Assembly: GCA_022414725.1 (NCBI GenBank)
Contig: CM039462.1
Span: forward strand, 122,951,786-123,015,785
DNA length: 64,000 nucleotides
Direction: 5' to 3'
Source of the DNA: Microglena sp. YARC
Lineage: Eukaryota > Chlorophyta > Chlorophyceae > Chlamydomonadales > Chlamydomonadaceae
Shown in pieces: positions 47,007 to 58,364 of this stretch (positions are counted from its first letter, which is position 1; every line of letters begins with the position of its first letter). The position numbers were made by a program, and so were the translations under genes. The notes below the pieces were generated by a model. That model did not search any database, was not told the DNA's origin, and saw only the letters and a program-made list of their open reading frames with translations.

Positions 47007-47661
47007 ATGCTCGTTGTCATTGACAATACAATCGGTCCCAAGCCTATTTTCAGGCAGTACCTCCTATCTTTTCTTAGGCGCCAAAGGCATGGTCATGCGA
47101 TCGCACGTACTCTTTCAGAGGTTGTAGAGATTTGCCGGACAAACCAAGTTTCTGGGTTCATCCTCACGGGATCGCAATTGCACGTGCATGACATAGGTCG
47201 TGACAGAGAGGCGATGAACACCTTTGCCTCAGACATGGTGCTCCGGTTCTTGGAATATGCTTTGGTGCCCAGTTTATCAACTTATACTTTGGTGGTCATC
47301 TCGAATACACAGGTGCCGCCGTACACCATACACGGGGCATCAAAATTATTGGGCACGTATTGGGCTCGTTGAGGGGATTCCAATGAAATTGGAGGCTGAC
47401 TTCTATGCTGCATACTCAATTTCTGATCTAGCTCCGTGCATGCGCCCGATTTGCCTCGATGAGGTCCATGACCAACGTGTTGTAGCGTTCCGACATAAGA
47501 GACGACAGATATGGGGAACCCTTTTCCATCCGGAGTCAATCTGCGCTCATACCGAGCTGATATTGAATAACTTCATACAGACAGTACAAAAATGGGCACC
47601 CCCGAAGACCTCTGAAAAGACTCTCCATTTCGGGAACAACACTAAAAAAAAAAAAAAATGA
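47007..47661 (+). CDS. class-I glutamine-amidotransferase-like protein (one frameshift)
   Basis: It starts MLVVIDNTIGPKPIFRQYLL. The first frame has SGFILTGSQLHVHD, where this fold has a glycine-rich 'SGGP' turn. The frame changes near 47,345-47,365, and the second gives EADFYAAYSISDL and IWGTLFHPES, the family's conserved 'G.(Q/L)FHPE' ending with the catalytic His and Glu. The nucleophile elbow (GICLGHQ in active enzymes) is not seen, so glutaminase activity is doubtful. The C-terminus ends in a lysine run from an A-tract. Confidence 0.5.
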
Positions 47662-47762
47662 AGAATGCCGGAGGATCACATCAATCCCTATTTTAAACGT
47701 GTTCACATGAACACCTCTGAAAATACCTGTTGTTGTCCTGTGTTGGGAAAATTAACAATAAT

Positions 47763-48399
47763 ATGGCTGATCTCAATAAGATGCATATCGATAACTTGTT
47801 CAAAGTGTGCGACAATCTTTACCTATCAGACCAAGAAGCAGCTCTCAACCACCAACTTTGTAAAACGTTGCAATTCAAGCTTGTTGTGAACTGCACAAAC
47901 CACACACCGTATATCAAACCAAGGAACCCAAACACAACATACATTAAGGTTGCTGTTGAAGACAACTGCAGGCAAAAAGAGGTCACGAAAACTCATATCC
48001 TATCTACCATATATTGTTGAGGTGATGCATGGAGTGTTAAGTCAAAACAATGTCGTGCTTGTGCATTGTAGGTTGGGAAGACAACGGTCTGCAACAGTTG
48101 TTGCTGCTTATCTGATGTGGGAAAGATGCATTACGATGACAGATGCGATTAAGCACATTCAAAGGTTGAACCCCACCGCATTCCAACCAGAAGCCAACTT
48201 TAAACGGTCCCTTGAAATGTTTGAAGTTCACCTGAGGGGCAAGGTCATCCATGGCGGTGCATCCTTGTCCCATCAAGATGACAACCATGAACAAGATCCT
48301 CGTGAATTCCACTGCCCCACTACTGGGGGGCGAGATTCCCCTTTCATAACAGTTGAATCCATTCAAGATCCAAGTTACTACACTCAGACCGGTCAATAA
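47763..48399 (+). CDS. dual-specificity protein phosphatase (one frameshift)
   Basis: The ATG at 47,763 starts MADLNKMHIDNLFKVCDNLY. The frame changes near 47,960 (CAGGCAAAAAGAGG). The second frame has VVLVHCRLGRQRSATVVAAY, the intact HCx5R phosphatase loop, followed by the typical AIKHIQRLNPTAFQ helix. The family removes phosphate from Tyr or Ser/Thr; a similar enzyme in poxviruses and giant viruses blocks or tunes signalling. The C-terminal tail is extended and acidic. The stop is followed by a family D end. Confidence 0.7.
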
Positions 48400-48417
48400 T
48401 GTTACAGTATACTTGCG

Positions 48418-48446
48418 AATGTAACATAATTCCCTTGTACGAGTGT
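48418..48446 (-). repeat. transposon terminal repeat, family D
   Basis: GTAACATAATTCCCTTGTAC then GAGTG and TA at 48,445-48,446: the inverse of the end at 14,786. Confidence 0.65.
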
Positions 48447-48513
48447 ATACATAGAGAATTGGAATTGATTCAATAACATTATTGACCGCCGGGATGTGTG
48501 TAATTACAGATTT

Positions 48514-48768
48514 ATGGAGACAACAAAACAACTAACCGACATAATTGCTGCCTTTTTCGAGCAATGTGAGAAGAAGTCAGGCGCATACATGGATTACAAA
48601 ATTTTAAAGATTGCTTTTTTGCAGTACATGCACAAGCATTGTGTTCTGCTGCCAGATCACTTTGACAATTTTTTTATCACTCTGTTGGGAAAGGAAGGGG
48701 TATCGACATATGGATATGACCCGACAGTTGTAGTGGGACTCAGATTGAGATCGTGGATTACAGACTGA
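48514..48768 (+). CDS. small helical protein, possibly winged-helix
   Basis: The ATG at 48,514 starts METTKQLTDIIAAFFEQCEK. The pattern of three helices followed by 'GKEGVSTYGYDPTVVVGLRLR' resembles the winged-helix domain found at the end of D5-type primases and as a free-standing domain in giant viruses. 84 residues, intact. A role in DNA binding is inferred. Confidence 0.45.
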   Translation: METTKQLTDIIAAFFEQCEKKSGAYMDYKILKIAFLQYMHKHCVLLPDHFDNFFITLLGKEGVSTYGYDPTVVVGLRLRSWITD

Positions 48769-48822
48769 TCATGCCGGAAACAGCAATTGCACGATGTTGC
48801 ATCACAGGGCTTCTCGGAGGAT

Positions 48823-48890
48823 GAGGTTACACCATAAGGTGTACCGTACACTCCAGAAAGCGGTTTCATTTTAGTATTCCGTCGAGTGTA
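48823..48890 (+). ncRNA. family B right-end module, ATAA variant
   Basis: ACACC-ATAA-GGTGT followed by ACTCCAGAAAGCGGTTTCAT and GTCGAGTGTA. It is the only copy whose hairpin 2 loop breaks the GNRA pattern. Confidence 0.5.
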
Positions 48891-48964
48891 GCACTCCTTC
48901 GCGCTTTCCATGCTGATAATTGTTTAGGGTTTATATTGTATATTTCGAAACACGATCTTCAGAC

Positions 48965-49266
48965 ATGGATTGCTTACCTTACCAGAATCCCACGTACACT
49001 GTAGGGTCCATTGTAACCGTAGACAACCAACAACGCACAACGACTTGGATAAGACAACAAGTATCGTGGGAATAGTGTACGAGGCTTACATTCACAAGGG
49101 ATTTCCGATGTATGGTGTGCTGATGAGAAAGAACAATGCGTGCTATGACATGAAAAAATTCAAGCAATCAACATCATGCTTGTCAAGTGATATATGTTGC
49201 CAACACTTGGATGAGAACCGTATCAGTCAAAATCGGCCGGGAGGCAGGAACGCCCAGTACTTGTGA
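48965..49266 (+). CDS. hypothetical protein, frameshifted, ending in a MITE
   Basis: It starts MDCLPYQNPTYTVGSIVTVD. The frame changes near 49,035-49,065 and continues as SIVGIVYEAYIHKGFPMYGV, then YDMKKFKQSTSCLS. The last residues, NRPGGRNAQYL, and the stop come from a family M end (49,228-49,255). No family is recognised. Confidence 0.4.
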
Positions 49267-49469
49267 GTACTTTTGAAAAATGCAAACAACACCTCTTGCG
49301 GTTGTGCATTGAGTTGACAATAAAATTTCAACAAACCTTTTTTTTATATTTGAATTATACTACACTCTTTTCTGTTCTTAAGATGGGTCTTTTTGAATTT
49401 GTGTACGGAAACATCCAAGCCGCAGCTGGGTTCCTTGCTTGATGGTGCCACATGGGATAAGTCAGTGAG

Positions 49470-49808
49470 TCAGCAGCTCAATTCCACTGTCCCCCCTCCG
49501 CGGGACCCGCTATCCCCCCTTAAGAATTCCCATAGTATTCTTAAGCAGGAGCCTTCTTGATACAATACGGTTTCTTTGGATGACCGGACCATAGTGAATG
49601 AGGTTGCGAAAGACGCGACACACATTAATCCGCGGTGGTGTCTTTTGGAGACGATGACATGTTTCCGCCGTTTGCATGTGGAGTCAGATGTTTTTCGATC
49701 GTCGTCGTCAGTGTTCCTCCGTTTGCGGGTGTTCGTTCGTACGGAGGGGTGGCTTACGCTTGAGGGGCACCATCCAGATTGGTATGAATGTTCCAAAAAC
49801 TCAGACAT
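49470..49808 (-). CDS. hypothetical basic protein, 112 aa
   Basis: The ATG at 49,808 starts MSEFLEHSYQSGWCPSSV. It has two basic clusters (NTRKRRN and CKRRKH) that could be nuclear-localisation signals. No domain is seen. The longer ORF start at 49,868 is less likely because it adds a basic stretch next to an AT-rich start region. Confidence is limited by the C-terminal serine/glycine/arginine run. Confidence 0.35.
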   Translation of the reverse strand: MSEFLEHSYQSGWCPSSVSHPSVRTNTRKRRNTDDDDRKTSDSTCKRRKHVIVSKRHHRGLMCVASFATSFTMVRSSKETVLYQEGSCLRILWEFLRGDSGSRGGGTVELSC

Positions 49809-49904
49809 CTGGGTGATCTTAATCAGATGACTCCGACGTCTCGCCAAATTGTATAAAGGGTGTCCCACGAATAACGTCAGAACGTTTTGTATGAAAAATC
49901 AAAT

Positions 49905-50270
49905 ATGGACAAATGTCTCATGGTAATTCAAGCATCCACTCAACGTGTTGCTGATGTGGATAGAGTTGTTTCACGTGAAGAATGCTATAATATACCTGTG
50001 AGTCTGAGCAATGAGATCTGTGAAGACTTCAAAGACATAGAAATTGATCTGCCTCACATGCGAACAACTGGAGAACCAGGGAGATTGTTGGTAAATAAGG
50101 AAAGTTATTTCTTGCAGGCAATTTGTAACATGAGTCACACATTTCCATGTGACATCGAAACAGCCCTCATATATGTTGACATCTTTGGACTACATCCAGA
50201 TGAACTACACTTCCTTCAGGTTTGCAATAAACATAAATTGCATTTGAACAAGTATCTATTCACAAATTAG
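49905..50270 (+). CDS. hypothetical protein, 121 aa
   Basis: The ATG at 49,905 starts MDKCLMVIQASTQRVADVDR. Intact, acidic, helical, with SLSNEICEDFKDIEIDLPHM and a C-terminal HPDELHFLQVCNKH. No family is recognised. A fragment of its 3' end recurs at 46,945-46,975. A 'GTGTCCCACGAATAACG' sequence 35 bases upstream resembles a transposon edge. Confidence 0.45.
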   Translation: MDKCLMVIQASTQRVADVDRVVSREECYNIPVSLSNEICEDFKDIEIDLPHMRTTGEPGRLLVNKESYFLQAICNMSHTFPCDIETALIYVDIFGLHPDELHFLQVCNKHKLHLNKYLFTN

Positions 50271-50282
50271 TCTCCTTGTACC

Positions 50283-50709
50283 TACTACAAAATTCATTGA
50301 CAAGTGGAACTAAGTCCCCTTTACACTGTCCACGGAGTTTGCTCCTTTTTATTGTAAAAACCAATGAGTTTTATGAAACGTTACACTGTTTTAGTTGATA
50401 TCGTACATTGTGAGTACTTTACGTTTATTGTACAACCTTACCATAAGTGGTCGCAATCAGCGACCTTTGGCATCGTTTTCGATTTCGTGTGACCAAAACG
50501 TTCACCACCCAACCTAAGCTTCACGTCTGCTGAACAAACACTTGGATCTTGTAAACACGTTCTTTTTCTTTACCCGTCTCCCACGACATAAGAGTCGTTT
50601 TGAACTGCCGGTGAATTACCACTTTACTGTCCCCGCTTTCCTCGAGGTACATGTGGAACAAGGCAACCTGAAATCTTCCTCAAAAAACAAAACTTAAATT
50701 ATAAACACG
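50283..50709 (-). pseudogene. fragment of a SAP-Fanzor gene and repeat debris
   Basis: Bases 50,432-50,607 match 22,771-22,950 of element 2 inverted (around the RuvC-II to RuvC-III interval). Bases 50,296-50,385 match 11,645-11,700. No other gene. Confidence 0.65.
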
Positions 50710-51072
50710 ATGGCCAACAACATTTCAAGACAAATAGCTTTCTGGATCGGGTGCATGGGAATCAGGACAGCTTTCGTGATTCTTGCCTTTCTCGCGACAC
50801 CTATGTATCTAAAGGTACATGGGCGTCTTGGCCCTTGTGCCAGCAATAGGGTTCTTTGTCATATACTTTGGAGGCCTTCGGAAAACGGGGATAGAGGTGG
50901 CGCCAGATGGCGGGAAGATCTGGTGGTCGAAACTTCGCCCTGTTCACGGCACGTTATACCTATTGTTTGCAATCCTTGCGCTCTCCCGCTGGCAAAGACA
51001 TGCATGGTCGCCTTGGCTGTCGATGTATTCATCGGTGTCCTCGCTAAAACTGTGTTTCGTTGTGGGTTATAA
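50710..51072 (+). CDS. conserved giant-virus membrane protein (frameshifted)
   Basis: It starts MANNISRQIAFWIGCMGIRT, with a transmembrane helix. The frame changes near 50,815 to give LVPAIGFFVIYFGGLRKTGI and GGKIWWSKLRPVHGTLYLLF, then returns near 50,985 to end ALAVDVFIGVLAKTVF and the stop at 51,072. The 'G.R.T..E....IWW..LRPVHA.LY..FA' pattern is shared by small membrane proteins of several giant-virus families, role unknown. Three to four helices are predicted by eye. Confidence 0.6.
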   Translation: MANNISRQIAFWIGCMGIRTAFVILAFLATPMYLKVHGRLGPCASNRVLCHILWRPSENGDRGGARWREDLVVETSPCSRHVIPIVCNPCALPLAKTCMVALAVDVFIGVLAKTVFRCGL

Positions 51073-51913
51073 AAAAAACGATTTAGGAATACATATCACC
51101 CCTATGTTTTTGCCAGGGGTCTCGACTCGACACAGGTTCCGTCATGATGCGAGAGGTCGGTCGCTCTGTGACTCGACGCGGTCGATGCCCCAGGTTGCTG
51201 TCGCCCCTTTAGGCAAAATTTTCTACCCACTCAAATGCGCTTCAGATCAGCACCATTCGCTGTGAACAGTGCATGCTGCTGCTGTTTGTGAATCTTGAGG
51301 ATCCTGCTGCCCATGAACAACACCACATATGACTTATTAATCTTGATGATATAAGACCTCTCCACGCGAACAGCCTCATGGTGATTGTAAGCTCCTCACC
51401 AGTTGCCCATGCACACTGACCTCGTGTGTGTCCACACAAACGCCCTCCGCATTCTCAACCCATATGCGTGCCATGTCATGATCGAGGCTCTGGAGCTTGA
51501 CAACGATGTTCGGATCCTATGGACGTCCTCAGCTCGTACACATGGCGTTTCAAGTAGCTCATGGACATGGTGCCGGAGGCTGCAGGATTCATGTTGGTAA
51601 ATGTGTAAAATGTGTATCTGATTGTGTTTACACTGCATTTCCAATGTCGCGTCTCGGTGTTGTGCAGGTCGCATGCGGTTTTTAATAAGCCATCAGCTTG
51701 AACATTGGCGTACACATCTAATGGTGCATAGCAGTGCAGATGGACATTGAACGAATTGTCTGCTAGTTATTTTGCCACTTGTGACGAATGCGACTGCGAT
51801 ACGCTGGCACAAAAGGCCGAGCCGGGGATCACATTGCGGTTTGGGATGAGACGTGGGGCATCACGGCATATTTGTCGGAATCGATGGCGGATCGAACTAT
51901 TCATTGATGGTGT
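51073..51913. other. motif block and unassigned ORFs
   Basis: Bases 51,112-51,190 carry the GACTCGACAC/GATGCGAGAG motifs also at 10.9 kb. ORFs at 51,242-51,715 on both strands lack recognisable features. I cannot support a gene. Confidence 0.3.
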
Positions 51914-52233
51914 TCACACGTCATTGGCACCGCAAAGCAGTTCACGTGGTTGGCCTGCCTTGTCACATAAACTTGGCAGGGTGGAAACAATGACGACTCC
52001 GACGAAGGTGACCACGAAGCCGGCTAATTGCTCGTTGTCCTGGCTGTCTGCGGTTGATGATGTCGGAGGGGAGTGATGGGCGGCGGGCCGATGGCCTGCG
52101 CCGCGATACATGAAAATCACTGGACCATGTTCAGTCAGCTTTTCTTTGGCAGCTGCTAAAGGCCTCCTCATTGTAGAGCGGCCCGCACCAATCGCACAGT
52201 CAACATTCAGGGCACGAACACTTCGTGGCATGA
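51914..52233 (-). CDS. hypothetical protein with one membrane helix
   Basis: From an ATG near 52,231 (MPRSVRALNVDCAIGAG). A hydrophobic segment LAGFVVTFVGVVIVSTL lies in the C-terminal third. No family is recognised; the overlapping plus ORF (51,747-52,076) is an alternative. Confidence 0.3.
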
Positions 52234-52387
52234 CATATCCATCTCTCATGTCGGAAACAAGTGTTGTATACACTCCCAGAATTCATATAATAAGTCGGAG
52301 TATAACCACTTTTGGCTCGAGGCCTTGTGACATGAAGGGCTCAAGTCTCAACCCAAGGGTTCACGTTTACTTATTCTTGTTCGGCGT

Positions 52388-52415
52388 ACGCTACACTCGA
52401 CGGAATAACTAAAAT
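52388..52415 (-). repeat. family B end fragment
   Basis: TACACTCGACGGAATAACTAA. A partial copy without the hairpin module. Confidence 0.5.
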
Positions 52416-52537
52416 GACGCTTCTGGAACTGAAACAGGGAATTGTGTGAAAAACGTTAATTAGAAGATCTTCATTGACGACTCTCTCACATATTGAATTG
52501 CTGATTTAATAAGATTAGTGAAGCGAGTCACATTTGA

Positions 52538-53030
52538 ATGACCAAATCTTCTGTCGATTATGTCAAAGAAGTTTTTGTAAAGAGTATCTGGACGTTCGAC
52601 ATCGGATTGATAAGCATTGATGAGGCGTGGTTTTTAACAATCGGTGACACTTGTCGCAGAGCTGGTTACTGCCAAAGCTGGCAAACGTTTAAAATATCCA
52701 AATTTTCATCTGGCGACATTGCGAATGTCCATAATTGACGCTAAATGGCAGTGCCCCGTTTCTGTCACGGTATCGTGTTCATGACAAGATCCTTGATCAC
52801 CAATTAGCAAGAAAGTCGACTTTTGTGCAGTTTGTATCAGAGTTACATGTAAAGCGCAGGGTTGTCGCTGTCCTTGACAATATCCAGCCTTGAATGTTTT
52901 GTGTCAATCTCCTGAAGACAGTGTTATCTGTATTGACAAGATCGGTTACAAAACTTGAATTGGTCAAAATCCCCAAAATAAAAAAATAGGTGTCGCGCCA
53001 CAATCAAATGTCCCTAGCTGTATGCATACC
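52538..53030 (+). pseudogene. decayed DDE transposase
   Basis: 52,538-52,737 gives SVDYVKEVFVKSIW and LISIDEAWFLTIGDTCRRAG, the first catalytic Asp region. Around 52,850 another frame gives RRVVAVLDNIQP, the second Asp region. Many stops and shifts separate them. It is not close to the transposases of elements 1 and 2. Confidence 0.55.
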
Positions 53031-55849
53031 GGCGCTCCTCCATTCAGATTGGTGCGTGCGCGTCCGTGAATGTGAATGAATGTATGCGCCAGCAATTTTT
53101 TTTATTCGAAAACAAGACTAAGAATAAAAGGAGAAGCAGAAAACAACCACACATGCAGACTTACTTGGGATTTTATATCGGTGGGTCATGGCTCGAAACA
53201 AAATAATAAAAGCATTCCATTATTATGGCGTGTGGCATATACAATCAGTACAAACATTTTGATGGTAGGTAATCTTGGCCATACTATGGGTGGATCAAAT
53301 TCGCAGAGTGGCTTACATTGTTTGAAAATACCATACTTCAACTTATTTGCACTGACAAGACGAGGAATACGACTCCCGCCGTAGCATGCTTCAATAGGAA
53401 TTGGGCCCTCGTTTCAGACTGTGTTCGTGGAATTACACTTAAGACATTAAACAACATCCCCCAAAAACCCCACACCCGGCAAGAACCTTTCTGACAAAGA
53501 GCAAAACACAAACTGTATATGACGGAGCAAAGGCTTGGCTAAAAAACATCATGGTGCATTGGTTCCGTTGTGGATACGAAATTGGAATGGTTGCATTCCA
53601 TCAGGGTACTCGGCAAGTGGGCCCTTCCCTTCCCTTCCTCTGTATCTGGACCCCATACAGTCAACGGGAATACTTAAATGAACCGCTTCGTGTACGGTAC
53701 ACTTGCGGTGTAAGCTATTATTTTCTTGTCAAAAGTTGCTCCATGTTTGATTTATCAATATGATTTGAATCTATTGCAACAACGGCAAAGCCTGTTCTTT
53801 AACCTTTCTTTCTACGCACCATCGCTAAGCTTAAAGAAAATCCGATGTCTTGTAATTAGAATGTTCCAATAAACTGCAATATGAACTGGTGGCGCAAAGC
53901 ATATTGGGAAACATTTGGAGACCAATGTCGATTCAATTATTCCATGCGGGTGCTGAACCCGGCATTGAGCGACCGTGTTGGAGGCTGTCGTGCATTATGT
54001 TAGCAGCACAGGTTAACAACCACCAGAACATAGTTTTAAAAGATTGTATGTTTTTGGTCTTCGTATACAAGCGGACCTGACAATCTACCAAGACAGCCAA
54101 ATGGTTGCAGTAAATGATTGATCTTGGCGCAATTATTCCTAGGCTCAGATGAAAAAAGAACCAATTCATAGCTAATTATTTGAAAGATATTCACACACAT
54201 ATTTGTAAATCTCAAACATTCTGTACCCCGAAGTAAACTAAATTTTGACCTTGTTGCTTCAATGCGGACTATGGAGACATAATGGCAGTTAAACGGTTTG
54301 CTCATGATGGTGCGGATCCATGTTTGCAACATGGTATTCCATTGATATTTGCCCATATCAAATAGGCATGATTTGCGTTGGTTGTTTGATGAAACATGAT
54401 GCACTACCATGCTAACCCATCGATCTTCGAAATGGCATTGAGCATTTGGCAAACCGTTTGCATAATGAGAGACTTTGTTTTTACATCGAAAACATCATTA
54501 AGAATCAAATACAATCCAGTCTGTCCGCGACACCCGGAGGTTGGAACATGTTAGGGTTAAGCAGGAACAGAACAATGCACTGTCGAGTCAGTCACCACTC
54601 TCATCAACCGGAACAACGAGGCAGCGGGCACCCCGTTCGAGTCGAGCCACTCACAGTGGGCGCGTCCCTACTCTTCTCAATCAAGTCATGTGGCTTACAT
54701 TCGCAATTATAGCCCACTCTCCTCAAACTTTTCAGCAATGTGGTCAAATGTGTACAACAATCCCGTCTGTCCAGTTGTACATCCGCAAATGGAGAAATTG
54801 AACAGAATGATTCAATATACAGTACATTATTGACCAGGTCTGACTGTAACATACCCAGGTGGGCGGAATATAAACTTGGATGATGGTGTTGGATCCGCGG
54901 TGGGACGTCATCATGGTGCTGGCCTGCAGTGGAGAATGCCTCGACCAGGCAGCTGTATGCCAAGGTGTCACCATTGGTAGTGAACTGCTTGGATTCAGTC
55001 AGGACGTAAGCCTAATTTAGATTCAGCGGCTCAGCAAATCCTTTTCAAGCGGCTAGCATGGGGACGGTCCAGTCGTGGCGACGGCACATTGCACGTGGGT
55101 CTGCGTACCAGACGCTAAAGTATACCAATCACCGGGTGATAGGCACTTCAGGCAAAGGTACCCACACCGCCGGCTGTCGGTGGCTTTGGCGCGTCGTTTG
55201 TCACCTCACCTTACCGGCAAATGTGCACTGACCATCATTTGCTGATTGCACAGGGTTCCCGCTCTGCCACAGCGCGCTTTTGTCCAACTGCACTTGGACA
55301 ATCCTGACGGCGGTCGAGTGTCGCAACCAATGGGGTAACAACAGGCACAAGAACAAAGCCAAGTTGTCCACCGGCTCACCTATCCAGCACCATCGCCTGG
55401 CTCCAGTTGGACCACTCAACTGCCACACGCCAGATGCCGGTTGTACAGGCGACCAAAGTGGGTCCACCGAGGTGGGCTGCTTGGGGTGCCGCACTAGCTG
55501 GGAGGTTCTGGTGGAAAAGGGCGCCAACTTAGGCAACCCACTCAAGCTGCGCCGGGAATCGGCACTCCACCCCCACCGCTCGAACTTGCACCCTTCAATG
55601 CTTCAAAATCAAGATCTCTAGCGTTATTGATCGCCCAAATGTTTGCCAAGCAACCTTTGGCAATGAAGCCAACGGTGCGCTGAAATTCCTGGCTCCCTGT
55701 AGAAGTGATAGAGCGGTATGATTCACCCAGTCACAGTGATACTCTTTTCTGGGGAACAAACTTTCCGAGCCTTTGTAGACCGCAACCGTCAATCCTGAAG
55801 AGGACCATCATGCGTTAGCCAATCTCACGATGGCTTCGCTGTGAGGAAC
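53031..55849. other. decayed sequence, no supported gene
   Basis: A family B right-end remnant lies at 53,656-53,715 (minus; hairpin read ACACC-GCAA-GTGT). Short ORFs are present but none has recognisable features. The stretch may be the body of a decayed transposase-Fanzor element whose ends are at 52.5 and 56.3 kb; this is inference. Confidence 0.35.
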
Positions 55850-56345
55850 CAACCTTATGCACCATCGAGGTGGCACCTGCTCAACTCGTACACGAGCCAT
55901 GACCGCCGTCCCGGTTCTGGGATGTACGACGGCGGCCCGGGCGGATTCATCACAGCTTTCTCCAACTGCAACAGACCGTCAAGAGGACGCGCGAACTGCG
56001 GGCCACAGGCGTGTGGTCGGTATGGCTTCAGTGCAGGCCGAACTTGGCCAGCGAATGACCCGCTTCCCGCAAAACTCCTGTGCCTTAACCAACTTCACCA
56101 ATTCTTTGCGGGAGAAACAAGCGTTCCTCTCGGCGTCTGTTCGCCGAAGAAACGCGCCCGAAGGAGAGTTCCCTCCGAACACAAACCCCCCCCAACCCCC
56201 TGAATGTACTGGATAAATGGGACCAAGCACGCGTTGATATGGGTTAACACAGAACGGCTACCGAATAAATCTTCGCGCAACCTCTTCACCTTCCTGCACC
56301 CCCCGTTGCCCCCAAACGCACCGTTCTGCAGTCTGGGCTGTTCAT
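55850..56345 (+). pseudogene. decayed Fanzor 3' end similar to element 1
   Basis: Bases 56,020-56,150 align by eye to 19,800-19,900 (RuvC-III region through 'gttcctctcgg'). Bases 56,265-56,345 align to the right-end segment (cgcaacctcttcaccttcct, then GTTGCCCCCAAACGCACCGT), with the 6-bp hairpin degraded. Frames are broken. Confidence 0.5.
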
Positions 56346-57364
56346 CACAGTTGTCCACCTTCTCTTTCGAACTGTAAGCCGGATGTTTAGATATTAACCC
56401 CTGTATTTGAGCTTTTTGTAAGAGGTTTACCCACGTGGCGCCGCGCGCGCAAGTACAACTTCTCTCCCGAGTCAATGCCGGTTCCTGAGTTTGCTTTTCT
56501 GGGTAAAATCCCGGACTTTTCCCATCTGTTGAACGTCAAGATGCGGTCAGGTACTCTCAAATCAACGCCTGACGTCCGAGTAATGCAACCTGCACCCGCA
56601 TCGTTAAACGCATGGGCATGCGTCCCCCGCAGCGTAGTCAAATGTGCTTTCCGGCCGGACGCGCAAGAAGCACCCCAGCCCGCCCATGCAATGCTCATCT
56701 AATCACAATCGGAGCAACTCAAGTAAACTTGTGGACTGACTTAACTAACTATTTCACTCATCTATTCCCTACTTGCTCTACATAACTGTGTCTACTTCCA
56801 TCTTTACTAATCGTATTACTATTAAGTACAGAATTTCAAGTGGAAAATATACAACATATCGGAGACGGGACGGGTCACGTAATGAGCACACAACGTGGTA
56901 TTGAAGTTAATTGAACAGTCAAACCCCAATACACAACTCGGCTATCATCGAAATTCCAAATACCCACCCAATGGAATTGACACAATGGTTCAAAGCACCA
57001 CCACATTCCTGACTGGGAGACTGTATCAGCCCCGATTTGGTAAAACGCATGGACTGGTATTTTCAGCAGAACCGTACAAATTACCGCTTGATACTTCATT
57101 ACAACACAACCCGTACCACCTATGGGTTCAGGGGATGGGTTGGCTCACCCCCATTCGGGGGAAGATAGCTATCAGACAAGCACCCTACCCTGGAACTGGC
57201 AGCTGTATAAATCCGCCAGACCTACAATCGTGGCGGAAAAGCAGCGAAAGCAAACCCGAACCAACACCGTGGACAATGATCTTGGATCGCAGCCACCCAA
57301 CCCCTGCTTCGAACAATGTTTGTCGTGAACGAAACCCGGACACGGTGTTCAACACTGGGTTGGC
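56346..57364. other. no supported gene
   Basis: ORFs at 56,475-56,702 and 56,895 onward have no recognisable domain; the second runs into the gap and its length is an artefact. Confidence 0.3.
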
Positions 57365-58364
57365 NNNNNNNNNNNNNNNNNNNNNNNNNNNNNNNNNNNN
57401 NNNNNNNNNNNNNNNNNNNNNNNNNNNNNNNNNNNNNNNNNNNNNNNNNNNNNNNNNNNNNNNNNNNNNNNNNNNNNNNNNNNNNNNNNNNNNNNNNNNN
57501 NNNNNNNNNNNNNNNNNNNNNNNNNNNNNNNNNNNNNNNNNNNNNNNNNNNNNNNNNNNNNNNNNNNNNNNNNNNNNNNNNNNNNNNNNNNNNNNNNNNN
57601 NNNNNNNNNNNNNNNNNNNNNNNNNNNNNNNNNNNNNNNNNNNNNNNNNNNNNNNNNNNNNNNNNNNNNNNNNNNNNNNNNNNNNNNNNNNNNNNNNNNN
57701 NNNNNNNNNNNNNNNNNNNNNNNNNNNNNNNNNNNNNNNNNNNNNNNNNNNNNNNNNNNNNNNNNNNNNNNNNNNNNNNNNNNNNNNNNNNNNNNNNNNN
57801 NNNNNNNNNNNNNNNNNNNNNNNNNNNNNNNNNNNNNNNNNNNNNNNNNNNNNNNNNNNNNNNNNNNNNNNNNNNNNNNNNNNNNNNNNNNNNNNNNNNN
57901 NNNNNNNNNNNNNNNNNNNNNNNNNNNNNNNNNNNNNNNNNNNNNNNNNNNNNNNNNNNNNNNNNNNNNNNNNNNNNNNNNNNNNNNNNNNNNNNNNNNN
58001 NNNNNNNNNNNNNNNNNNNNNNNNNNNNNNNNNNNNNNNNNNNNNNNNNNNNNNNNNNNNNNNNNNNNNNNNNNNNNNNNNNNNNNNNNNNNNNNNNNNN
58101 NNNNNNNNNNNNNNNNNNNNNNNNNNNNNNNNNNNNNNNNNNNNNNNNNNNNNNNNNNNNNNNNNNNNNNNNNNNNNNNNNNNNNNNNNNNNNNNNNNNN
58201 NNNNNNNNNNNNNNNNNNNNNNNNNNNNNNNNNNNNNNNNNNNNNNNNNNNNNNNNNNNNNNNNNNNNNNNNNNNNNNNNNNNNNNNNNNNNNNNNNNNN
58301 NNNNNNNNNNNNNNNNNNNNNNNNNNNNNNNNNNNNNNNNNNNNNNNNNNNNNNNNNNNNNNNN
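57365..58364. other. assembly gap, 1000 Ns
   Basis: Exactly 1000 unknown bases, a conventional scaffold gap of unknown true size. ORFs crossing it are artefacts. Confidence 0.99.
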
